Source: Sipunculus nudus (lineage: Eukaryota; Annelida; Sipuncula; Golfingiida; Sipunculidae). From it: a stretch of 64,000 nucleotides of DNA. A program made the position numbers and the translations under genes. Of the stretch, positions 35,590 to 47,300 are shown in pieces. Each line of letters starts with the position of its first letter. Position 1 is the first letter of the stretch. The DNA lies in the NCBI GenBank assembly GCA_026874595.1, contig CM049311.1, positions 6,175,676 through 6,239,675 on the forward strand, given 5' to 3'. The notes below the pieces were generated by a model. The model was not told the origin of the DNA. It did no database searches and worked only from the letters and a program-made list of their open reading frames with translations.

Positions 35590-36180
35590 GGTTTACAGCT
35601 CAGCCATAAGTGATCACCTTTTGTCCGTCGTCCGTCTGTCCTTCAGCCCGGCCGTCTGTAACGTTAACGGTGAACAAGTCGTAACCATTGGACTAAAAAC
35701 TTCTAACGCAGTATCATGGGGGGTAATAGGCAAATCTCCTATATAGGAAGCCTGAAATTAGGTCATGGTGACCTATATTCTTTTAGTTGCGGGTCAAAAT
35801 ATTATTTTGAGCACCCAGACAATCAGAGAGGGCACAAATCTTAACTGATGGACCTAGAAACATCTTACTTAAAATAAGGAGAGGCCATTATAACGTATCC
35901 TTGGAAACCTTAAGTTGGGTCACTATGAATTATATTTTGCGTACTATGGGAAGAAACATAATTTGAGCACCCTGAAAGTCAGATGGCCACAAATTGTAAT
36001 CGTACGCGTTAGACATAGAATCTTCTAACGTAACATGCAGGCAGGTCCTAGGCAAGTTTCATTAAAAAATACATTTATAGCATAAAAACGTCAAACAGGA
36101 CACACATCTTAACTGTTGGACCTAGGACCTTTTAATGTCCAGGGTTTCTGTCATTAAGGGCACTTTCTTACCCTACCCGT
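35590..36180. repeat. Decayed dispersed repeat (GTCCGTCGTCCGTCTGTCC family)
   Basis: Opens with a CAGCTCAGCCATAAGTGATC-like end followed by the GTCCGTC-rich stretch that also opens the element at 49478. Two loosely similar sub-units follow (CCTAGAAACATCTTA / CCTAGGACCTTTTAA contexts). No ORF. Confidence 0.4.
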
Positions 36181-36489
36181 TCACTTTTTTGCTGGTGAAA
36201 ACCAGTCTATATATAGTTTCATCCAAATATAAAAATGACAGAATAAAACGAAGACTGACTTAACTATTTTATTAGTAACAGCAATCCATCCATGACAGGT
36301 CTGTATTTTTCCAAAGGCCATAAAGTAATAACATGGCTGAAGTTAAGTTTGTAAATTCACAGGTCTCCGGAAAATACGGCCCTCACTGGCTCCCTCAGCA
36401 ACGACAAATTTTGAGAGCTTGAGTCGGTTTTGGTTGGTGCGAGATATTAAAGGCGAAAATAGAAGATACTGATAGAGTTAAAGATCGTA

Positions 36490-36638
36490 TAGGGGGGGGG
36501 GGGCGGAGAACCCGGAGAGATCCACCGACCTTGGACGGGCCATACACTACTACACATTCTCATGGCAACACCCGGGATCGATCCCGGGTCGCCAGCAGAG
36601 AGGGCCGAGCGTTTTACTGCTCAGCTGTCCAGGCCCCG
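36490..36638 (-). mobile_element. tRNA-derived SINE, truncated
   Basis: On the minus strand it starts GGCCTGGACAGCTGAGCAG (A-box-like) and has GGATCGATCCC (36584-36574) as a B-box, the internal RNA polymerase III promoter of a tRNA head. It then shares the body of the 47.7-kb copy (CCAAGGTCGGTGGAT, GGGTTCTCCG) and is cut at a C-run (G-run on plus) at 36493-36502. Confidence 0.7.
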
Positions 36639-37080
36639 TTTTATATAGAAAATAGATAAGACAAAAGTTTATTTCAAACCCTACTGATAATATGTTTTAT
36701 TAATAGAATCAAATCGTGTTTTCTATGCTCTAGGAACAACAAACCTGTTCTTAGCCATTTTGTAATGTCTGACTCTATGAATCTCCGAAAATGTAACAGG
36801 TAAGGAGGGCCTTAGGCCCTGATTCAGAGTTATAATAAACTGCTTTCTGCCTTGTACATAGTCGTAGTCACCGCCAGGTGGCCCTGCGATAGCCCCTTCG
36901 AGAAATAGTTTGAGAAATTGATATACCTTTGGATTTATGGAGAAATAAAGAAAATTACCCCCTTAGGACACACTTTGTATAATTCCTGACAGTTCAAGAC
37001 CAAAAACGTTCATACCCGAAGCGTAACCACAGTAACTTTTCTGTGATAAAAGTCTTGTGCGACACTGCTAATTTGTTATA

Positions 37081-37081
37081 G

Positions 37082-37140
<59 letters not shown>
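37081..37140. repeat. (ATT)n microsatellite
   Basis: About 20 ATT units in the intergenic region before the WD40 gene. Confidence 0.95.
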
Positions 37141-37142
<2 letters not shown>

Positions 37143-37598
37143 TGTTTTTGCTTTTGTGTTTGTTGTTATTGTTACGTCATTACAAGTGCAAATATTCTAA
37201 TTTGGTATGGTTTGCAGAAAAAAGGAAAATGTTTGTAGATCAAGCACCTATATCAACACGGATATAATTAAAGACTATATATAAATATATTCAGCCACAG
37301 TCATACGGACTACGTAGATTAATGTCTTAACATACTCTTGAAATTCAAGTTACTGTCATCTGCTAATAAACTTAGGAAAGAACCCTTATAGTACATAAAC
37401 CATGCATATCACTGATGTATATAGAAAGATATTGATCCATATATACAACATATTGCAAACTTAAGGAACTCAACGCTGCATGGATGAATTATATCAACAA
37501 GATGAATTAGAAATGGACTCAGCATACTGCTAACGATTGAATATAGATATCTGTTGGACAATGAAGTAGTTGTAATATAGCATTATGACTCCAGGCTG

Positions 37599-37609
37599 AG
37601 TTATATATA

Positions 37610-37691
<82 letters not shown>

Positions 37692-37956
37692 CAAGCAAGA
37701 TTACTACGTCCAATGCTTCCTTCATAATTTGTATAATAGTATAATCAAAAGCTAAGCCTGTCTTTTTTAAAACTGCAGAAATCATTGCTTGCTTATTCAA
37801 GAATTGGATCTATTCATCTGTCCTTTTGAAAGTAAAGGTAATGTTAAGTTGTAATAGGTGTGCTTGTATTGACATGATGTAAGCAGCTTAATATATGTAA
37901 TTGAACAACCTCTATTATTCTTTATCCATCAGGTTAAATGACAGTCTGCAGAAATA

Positions 37957-38005
<49 letters not shown>
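37599..38005. repeat. Two (AT)n blocks
   Basis: AT runs at 37599-37688 (broken by short AAATAT interruptions) and 37959-38005, with unique AT-rich sequence between. Confidence 0.95.
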
Positions 38006-38008
<3 letters not shown>

Positions 38009-38303
38009 TGTACGCTTAAGCGTTTGTTATAAAAGCCCCGCTACACATGTCACTGAGATCACTAGGTTTAATTTCGTTGTGTCGTGTGGACCTTTCCGTG
38101 ACATTTCATTTTATTTAAGATTTCCTCGATCTGGTTACATAAATTTATATTTGGTTAAAAGTGGATTATAGTTTGTCATTATAGATATGATAATTAATGT
38201 TTATAATCCAAGTAAATGAAGTTGTTGTATGATTTTTGTATTTTTGTTATTGGTCGTTTGTGTACATATATTTGTAAAACTGATCAATTTATATTTTTAA
38301 GTA

Positions 38304-40982
38304 CAGTAAACTCCCGCATGACGATCACCACGTTAACACGACCATCCCGCTAACACGACCACTTTTCTCTGTCCCAGAATTGTCTAATATAAATTATCAT
38401 ATTTAAAAAAGTCGGCAACACGACCACCCCACTATCACGACCAACGACCATCGTTTTTGGTCCCGTGGTTCAAATGATCCCCTGTATCACGAACACTGGC
38501 CCGTGGCGACCGGGGCCCATTGAGCAGATGACACGCTTATCGCCCAGCTTGGACTTAGATAATAGCCCGCGATTAATTAGCCGGGCATGTGGGAAAGCCC
38601 GCTTTCATCTGCCCAGCCATAGCTTGACTTGTTTCAAATGCCGCCCAACCTGTTAGCCTAACTATATGCATCTGTAGATATTGGCTACATGGTCCGTTAC
38701 ATTGTTTGTTGAGGACGGCTGTTAGATTAGCAACTAACATGCTGATCAAAAAGGAGTTTGGAAAGCCTGACACCACACGCATACATTCAGGTGAGTCAAG
38801 TAAAACTTAGCCCTGCCTGGGCTTTAGTGTATTGATGTTTACTGCTAAAATGCTTCAAATGAAACGTGATTCCATGTACCGACAGACGCGACGTAACTCA
38901 GTTCTAGCTCTAATCACTAAAGCCCTGTAAATTAAGTCCGTATGATGAATCCCTGATATTCGCATATTAGGGCGTCACAAGGCTCCTGACGGTTCCCTCG
39001 CATTTGCATATCAGGCCGCCTGGCCTCCTGTGAATGGCATCGTTGCTATGAGGAGGCTGACAGCGTCCCATAGGCAATATACATCTCAACTAGCTTGGTA
39101 ACATTCGAACTGAAATCATGCATGTTTTCAGAAAGTCCAAACATAGACTTTCGTGACCTATGGTATCTCTGCTGTTCGAACATACGGTCTATGGGCCAAA
39201 TTTAAGTGCATTGTAGCTAATGTCGCATCGATTTTGTACTGCGTATTTGTTAGTGTTCAAGTTACACATGAAAGTCTTACCACTGTTAAGCTGCCAACAC
39301 GCTGAACGTCGTGATCGTTTCAGCCAGCCGGTACATGAATTACAGTTTGACTGCGTTCGTCGCGTGTGGACCAATATATCTCACGCTTATTGGCTGAGCT
39401 GGAGACACATTTAAAAACCGGCCTGCTGCGATAAGCAATGGTCTGATAAACTCACTGAGGCTGAGGGTTATATATAGTGTTAAAAATCTTGCCTTACTCA
39501 AATAGCCGAGTACCTACACATAGCCTATTAAGACTACGCTCTTTACACAGCGCTTTATAACTATAGGCCTAGTAGGCCTACGTATATGGTAAGCGCTGTT
39601 TGTTATGACCTCGTATCCTGAATTTCTACACCAGAGGGGAGCACTGTATTTTGTCCAATCAGGTGAGACCTTGTGCTGGAAGACACTGCCAAGCGAGGAA
39701 TACACGGAGCCAATCATGTTCATTCCGTTTTGATTGACAGCTCATCGCCCCGGTAACCGTCTAGCAGGCCACAGGCTCAGAGAGAATTGCCCCAGACGTG
39801 GTTTGCTTAGGGCCTTGGGCACATAGGATTCCCGGCCGGTGAGCTGTAATTCAAACGAAACGTAACAACAAAGGCTGCTTGCACACCTCGCTGGCTGGTT
39901 TCAGTTCTGCAGACAACAGATACATGGCTATGCTAACACAGTCATAATGTCATAATCGAATCGGTCGATCATGCGAGAATGCAGAGGGAGCAATTAAAAT
40001 TCGACCGTAAACTCATCAAGCGGCGTTTGAAGCGCAGCTTTGGGCGGAGCCAGGATGCCTGTCGAGTGTTTGTTTATTGGCATCTGGTTGGCTGCTTGTC
40101 ACATCATACGCACGTATTTTTCAGCGGACAACGAACCGCTATCTGGTGTCTAAATATATCATAAACGGTCAAAGCTGTCAGCGTGAAAATCAGTTGCTTC
40201 TTTAGAAGCGCAAGATTTCCGCTGCCTCGGGAGCGTAATTAAGACTGATAAAATAGGAATATATATATATAAAGCAAGATGGAAGCCCATGTGCAATAGG
40301 CGGCGGTTACTGAATAAACATGTTGGTTTTGAAAAAGATTCTGGGAAAGACCGCTATAATTACTCCTTACGTCACTGGGAAAGACCTAAGTTTAGCGAGG
40401 CGGTGATGTGTGGCGCTGACTGTCCGGAACGGCCCGAGTTTACCAGTCGATGAAATAAGAGGGTCAGAGAGTAGTAATTAGTTATGTAAGTTGCCGCATG
40501 GTAGCAGTACCGGCACTTAGTGCGACACAGTGAGAGCCGTTTGATATCTCTGTCAGAGCAATTTCATTGACTGGGCCAGTCTAAGTAAAACTATGACAAC
40601 TCACATTTCAATGATTAAGCGGGAACTATTAACACTAAGAATCTGATGTGTTTATTCTGTTCTCACCATGTGTTCGACATCAGACCATCTTCGTGTTAAG
40701 ACAAATGCTGTAAGAATGACTTCAACGCCAACCATTCGTTTCATTTTTTTTATGTGAATAAAACTTGAATCATATTCATGTTTGTTATTTATTTTTCTCT
40801 ATATTTAAAATTTTAAATTAAACAGGGACAATTATTTAATATTTACATGAAATACCCTTATTATCGCCTTTCGTTAATATTGGCAGAATAATGTACTTGT
40901 AAGCATCCCGCTAACACGATCACCCGCTAACACGACCACTTTGCCTGGTCCCGCAGGTGGTCACGTTAGCGGGATTTTACTG
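38304..40982. mobile_element. Non-autonomous pogo/Tigger-like (Tc1/mariner superfamily) element, 2679 bp
   Basis: Left end CAGTAAACTCCCGC and right end GCGGGATTTTACTG are inverted and flanked by TA on both sides (38302-38303 and 40983-40984). TA target sites and CAGT...ACTG ends are typical of pogo/Tigger. Subterminal CCCGCTAACACGACCAC motifs repeat near both ends; at the right end they also face each other (40908-40975). The interior is GC-richer than the surroundings and has no transposase frame, so movement would need a transposase from elsewhere. Confidence 0.65.
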
Positions 40983-41170
40983 TACAAAGTAGAGTAGGCC
41001 TATATATGTCAGTTGGGTGCAAACCAAACATATATAACTGCAAGTTTGTTTGTTACCAACATTTATCATAGATCTAAATTGTACATATGTGCATGAAGAT
41101 ATAATTCACTAAAAATAAATAGGACCTAATTTAACCGTCATCGTCTATAGCCCCTCGTGTGGCTGCACTA

Positions 41171-41184
41171 TTTCGCGCGGGAAA
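41171..41184. promoter_or_regulatory. E2F-type site in the WD40 gene promoter region
   Basis: TTTCGCGCGGGAAA matches two overlapping E2F-type half-sites (TTTCGCGC and GCGGGAAA on the same core) about 200 bp before the start codon, in a CpG-rich 41150-41480 stretch. At 41244-41258 GTTACCAAGCAAAAC is a near but imperfect match to an RFX X-box. Motif matching only. Confidence 0.35.
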
Positions 41185-41262
41185 CAGATTTAATTGGACT
41201 GCTTGCGGTGGAGCCTGGCGGAAGTGGCCACTGTGCCTGCGCGGTTACCAAGCAAAACTATC

Positions 41263-41340
41263 ATGGCGTCCCCGCTGCACTTGAATGACAAGTGTTTGTG
41301 TATGACCATGTCTGGTAAACGAACCAAGTGCTGTACATAA
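41263..41340 (+). CDS. Possible upstream ORF (25 codons) in the WD40 gene leader
   Basis: ATG in a TCATGG context opens a 25-codon frame ending in TAA 45 bp before the main ATG at 41386. It exists in the mRNA only if transcription starts left of 41263. If so, it could lower or condition translation of the WD40 protein. Confidence 0.25.
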   Translation: MASPLHLNDKCLCMTMSGKRTKCCT

Positions 41341-41385
41341 ACAAACGGGGCTACTGGACCGCTGACCACTGTTCAAGCGGCCAAC

Positions 41386-44300
41386 ATGGCCATGGAAAAG
41401 CAGTACGTGGTCCGAGAGACCCACACGCGTGCTGTGACTGCCATCGGTTTTAACCCCAGTCGTCGGGAGATTTTGATGGGGTGCGAAGGTGGGTTCACTC
41501 AGATCCGCTACTTCAGCTGCAGTGCTAATGTCACTTTCGTTTAGACCCAGTATAAATTTTGGCAGATGTTCTAAATACGGTCTACACCTGAAACATGGCA
41601 AAGGGGTGTCACATAAAATTTCGTTTCTTACAATTATCGAAATGTTTTTAAATACCCCACATGGATGGAAATAGCTGCATAAGCGGCCTTACCTTCGTCT
41701 TACTCCGGCCAGGGCCCCATGTGAGACCCGTTACTAGGGCTAGGATGGAAAGAGCTCATCCGCATACCTGGGTTCATTAATCTATGATGTTATTATTATA
41801 AGGTAATTGTTAAGTTTAGGGATTTTTTTGTAACACTATATAAGACCGTTTATTATAGTTATTATCTTTTACATTTTAGTATATATTACAGAAGAGACAG
41901 TAATTTGTATAAATATAAGGGATATATAATGAATAATATTGGAATAACAATGTGTTGTAAATTGGAAATATCGACGTTTATTCTGTTCATCCGCCATAAT
42001 GTTATTCAGTCCGTTGCTGACCTCAGGATATAAATATCGCAATTTATGCCAGAATTCCTTAATCTTTCTCTTCCATATATACAAAAAAGGGTCTTATAAT
42101 GATTATTAACAATAAATTTTATGTATTGATATTAATATTTTATTTAGAAAAGAATTATAAAATACCTTTTTGGGACGGTTAAAATGTGTGTAAAATGAAT
42201 GTCAGCCATATTTTGATATGTTCAACTGAAAAGAGGGTGGTACTTAAAATGCTATTGTACTCGGTAAATACATGTTGATATTGCTTAATATCCATATAAA
42301 ATATAATAAAATATGTAATTAATGTGTTATGTACCTAAATATGAATCAAAATAATAAATATCCATACGATTTATCCAATTTTCCCGCTTAAGTAGTTAAA
42401 TGTTTACATCCTATGATCAACAGATCTTATTTCAACCAATAGATATATTTGTTTCATAAACTGTTTGGTCATCATCATCATGCATATGGAAACAACATTA
42501 ACTATTTCCATTCTTGTTATATATATGTACATGTATTTACATTTTTATATTGCCAAACATATTTGTATTTAACATATATATATATCTGTACAATTAACGG
42601 CATATGAGCAAAATTGTGTTAAATGTGCATTATGTTATTACTTCTTATTTTGTAAGAAAGATTATGAATGGCTTATTCTAACAATCATTTACATCCCATA
42701 ATAACAAGATTGTTTTGAAGTATCACCAGACATTTTACGTTTTTAGTGGATTTATAAGAAACAATTATACTAAATATAATGAGGTAAGGTTTTAATATAA
42801 GATAATATTAAAAATAAGACAAATATTCCCTGTTTGTACCTTGTAAATGAGGCATAAAACATGTAAATATGTGGTTGAATGCTCTAGTTTACCTGACAAT
42901 GTACACAACATAAGGAACGACGTTAATGCGGAATACACAATATTCCACTACATTTGTCCAATATAACGGTGCTTATATAATTGTATATATAAACAATAAA
43001 TAACCCTTATTTTTGCTTCATTATACATGTTATTTGTAATTATAATATAATTCCTTCAAAAATATTGTCAAAAGGCTGTGAAATTAGACTTAACAAAAAA
43101 AACCCTAAAACTACACAATTACTTATTATTAATTATAGTACTTAGTCCTTTCCACTTTCCCTGTCCACCTGATTTTCTTGCCATTTTCTCCAGATAGTAT
43201 ATACAGACTTGCCAAACAAAATTTGCACCAGTTGCAGGCTATGGAAAATGCTTAATTTTTTGTACATTACAGGTCTGTTAATGGTATAAATATTTTTCAC
43301 TTTACTGCCTGGTGACATGCCTGGTATTTATCTGTGGTTTAGGGCGGCTAAACAAGTGACCATAGTTTAACCTTCAGTGATATGGCCAAAACGTAACAAT
43401 AAAGTGCATGCACAAGGAGAATTGAAGCCTTCCTGTAAATAGGGGATCAGCAGCTCTTGATTATTGGTCCCGTGTATATTGGTGCCTCTTTTGTCTATTA
43501 TGACGTCATCACTGGTCCCTGCCAGGTTCATTTCAGAGATTGGTGGTAAGATGTAATTGCAGAATAAACTAGTTTCTGGTAAAATGCTTTTAAAATTGTT
43601 TACAGGAAGATTACATAAGGTAGGCTGTTAAATCCAAAATAGTTTATTTTACATGTCCCTCTTTCTGCCATAGGGGCAAAAATTTTTTGTGTTCTTTGAC
43701 CTGCCAAAAAATAATCGCAAAATGCAGGTTGGTATGGATGATGGAACAGACTATAGCGTAGGAGGGTTCCAGGGAACCTGGTAGTAGCCCCCACCTTACA
43801 TTAAATATATTAATATAACTATATATAAAATATCTGAAATAATTTCCTGTTTACTTGGCAGATGGCAGTTGCAACCAGACAAAAATAAACGATAAATATT
43901 CCCTTTGGTATCTCATCTTTCATGACTTCTCATCATGAGATTGTGGGTTTGAATCCAGACAGCGATGACTTCTGACATTCACTGACAAATCATGTTTGAA
44001 AAGTAGAGACATCTGGTGGAATACACAGGATATAAATAAGAGGAAACAAGAAGAGACAATGTACTTAATCAAGTCTCATCATGAAGATGTAGGATTCTTA
44101 ACTCGCTCCAAAATTTGCACCAAACTTACCTGTATAATTTATCTCCGAGGCAAATCAGACAAATGTGGCGATAATACTCTGCCATGTATAGATTCCATAT
44201 AATTAATTCAGAAAGGAAAATGACTGAACATTTGTACAGTTTTGAGACCTATTAATGAAGACCTAAGCTGATGCTCTTATTCTGTATCCATTTGTTGGTT

Positions 44301-47300
44301 TATAAAGATAATGTTACAGTGATATTTGTATGTCACATGTTTGTTACATTACACGTACATCCCTCCTACATGAATAAACAGTTATGGCCCCTAAAAATGT
44401 TACCATCGTTTTTCGCAGCTCTTTCTAATTAGGTTAATACCTTCACTGTATCTCCAAGTATTTATTAAATACTTATTTAAATCATCAAATATTGCCACAT
44501 TATTTTATTTGCTAATTTATAGTTGCAAATGAAACCAAGTTGAAAGAAATACCATGAAAAATTTGGAGTTTTAGTGTAGAGTAGGTCGGTTGTAATATTG
44601 TACACTTTTGACTTTGTTTGGTTACCCTTCAGTGACTTATCAAAACAATGCCAGTTTCCGAGTATCATTTCCACAGGAGATTTTTTTTAAAGACCAAACA
44701 CGAATTAGTCATGCACCCTCTAGTACAAAATATTTACAAGAGACAGTGGAGGTTCACCTGGGTTAATATGGACACCACCTGGGTGATATTGGACACCACT
44801 CAATATGGTGATTCCTAGCACCAGAATCAACAGTTATATCATGGGAAAACTGTGTTGGCGGCACAGATGCCATAGAAAGTGCAAATGTATAATTTTATGG
44901 GAAAACATTGTCAAATCTTCCATTGATAAATTTTTCTACCCATGGTAACTTGTAGATGTGCCATGTTTGCGGGTCTCTTCCATTGACTTTATTCCTAGAT
45001 TTTAAATGTTTGTCACAGAAAGGCTTTTTTTGACTGAAAGTGCAAACTCACTAGCAAAATGTATGTAGTTTTATTTTGTATAAAATAATAAATACCAACA
45101 TTCTAGATGAACATATCCAACAGTGTCATTGCACTGCAGCAAGCTGTGTGATACCAACGTGAGGTTTTTCAGTAAATTTACTCTTTGGAAGTGCATCTGT
45201 CAGTCACTTGCATAACTGATCCACCAATGAAAATATATATTTAATGGAGTTTGGTTTGGAGAGGGGGGTGCTGCCCTAAACCTGTGCTCATGTTTCAGGC
45301 TCACAGGATCCCCCCCCCCCCCCCCTTTATTCACAAAATACTCTAGATAAGAGTAAAATCTGTTTAAGTTATTACTTAAGAGAGAAAAAAAACAACAACT
45401 ATGTGACACTTGTAAGATGTAATAGGACTTCACAGGTGTGTAAATAAATTATGGCAGGAAAAGTATACCATTTCTGGTATGGTAAACATAACTCTGGTTC
45501 ATATATTTGAACTGAATTATGACTATATTAGATACCAGGCCTTTGTTAGTTGGGCATGTTTTGCTCTAAATGAGGTGCTGCATTTTAATGAGATTGTTCC
45601 ATTGTTTTGAACAAAGACCAAGTTACTGGATATTTTTTGCCATATCCATTACCAAAGCCATGAATTGTAAATCAGTTGAAAGAAACATTTGACCTGTTTA
45701 TCATCCTCTGATTCTGTCTTTAGATGGGGTGATCAAAGTCTGGGAGGCTGAGAGCGGCAAGCTGGTACAGACGACCCACGTCCACAGAGGCTGGATCACA
45801 GACTTCCTCTACTGGTAAAGTTCTCATTATTAATATACATTAAATCTAGGATTACAGTCATGCAGTATGTGAATGTGCTGTTTGACATGCATTCTATAAA
45901 AATTATATACAGAATACTACAGGTAGCAGGTATGATATTTTTGTGCAACCTTTATTCCCCTTTTCACTCTGCCCATCAAGAATGTCACATAGATCACTAA
46001 AAGGTACTTTTTACTTTACATATGTGATCTCCATATATGGCATAAAACATTCATGCTTTTTGTTTTTCCATTTTATATCAACTGCCGTATAGTACAAATG
46101 GATGTTCAGTCTCAGCTTTTTCAACATATCACACATGCATGCATGTTTATTTTTATTTAACCCTTGTCTTGCAAGAGTATAGGGAAAACTGAGCTCAATC
46201 ACTTCACCAAAATAACTGTACACTTTAATGTGAGAAGAATATAAACACGAAGCAGTGAATGGATGAACATTTGAGCAGCTCGTTCTCATGTGATCACAAA
46301 ATTGTGATCATGACCTGTTGGTAGGATATCGCCAGCTTAAGCTTATTCAAATATATACTTTTAATGTCTTTCTACATTTATCCAAGAAGCCTACAGTATT
46401 ACATATAAATTATAATTGCAGGGGCGATGCCAAAGTGATGTTGTCTTCAGCCAATGATGGTGTTATCAATGTGTGGGGCTCAGGAGGAGGCGTTCATGAC
46501 AAAATACCGGTAAGATTTCCTGTCAGTGGCAGGTCATAAGGTACATATATTTTCAAGACCACATTTTTCTCCTCCATTGTAAATTTCATATGATAGAAAT
46601 AGTTTTTTTACCTGGACATTTAATGACCAATCAAATTTCAAGAAATTCACTAGGATGTTAGAGTTAACATCTAGGCTACTTGGGTACGTCCTGGTTGTTT
46701 TTCTCTGTCATTAATGTGAAATGTTTTTAACAGTAATTTGCTTCAGATATATGGACTTTAATCTATGCAGTAATCATACATGAAATAGTCATGCTTTTTT
46801 TAATTTAAATGTGAAACTGTCATGAAACATCATTCTCCCATTGGTTCAGAGAGTGTTAATACACCAATTTATTAAGTTGTCATTAATCAACAGTGTGACT
46901 TATGGACTGTATTACAGTATTTTTCTGTATTTCAGATTGGTCAGCCAGTCTACTGTATGGCCATCAATCCACGTCGACAGCAGATGGCGTGTGGTATGAA
47001 TGCTGCTATCAGGGTGTATGACTTGGATGAAGGTAAGTTGGAGAGGACCTCGCAGCATCCTAGTCTTCATACCTTGTTTTCCTTTATCAGATCCTAGAGA
47101 TCTCTTGTACACAAAGACAAATAATAACACAGACAGACAGAAAAACAAACAGACATTTATGAAAACATTATCCCCTTTGAGCTTCATTGACCAAAATTAA
47201 TGAAACCTGAAGAATCAGTTGGATTTTTGTGGGTTTTAGTTTTACTTTTGTAATCAAAAGCAGCCTATTTCACACTGCCAGTGTCATGAAGCATTGCATT

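Larger units (their letters stand above)
34427..41170. other. Intergenic region between the RERG-like and WD40 genes
   Basis: The two genes diverge here. Contents: a possible TATA box (35058), a decayed repeat, a SINE, ATT and AT microsatellites and the 2.7-kb Tigger-like element, which takes up 40 percent of the interval. No gene recognised. Confidence 0.6.

Noticed and set aside
38465-40164. Short frames inside the Tigger-like element as remnants of a transposase
   Set aside because: No DDE/DDD motif, helix-turn-helix or CENP-B-type similarity was recognised; none exceeds 70 residues.
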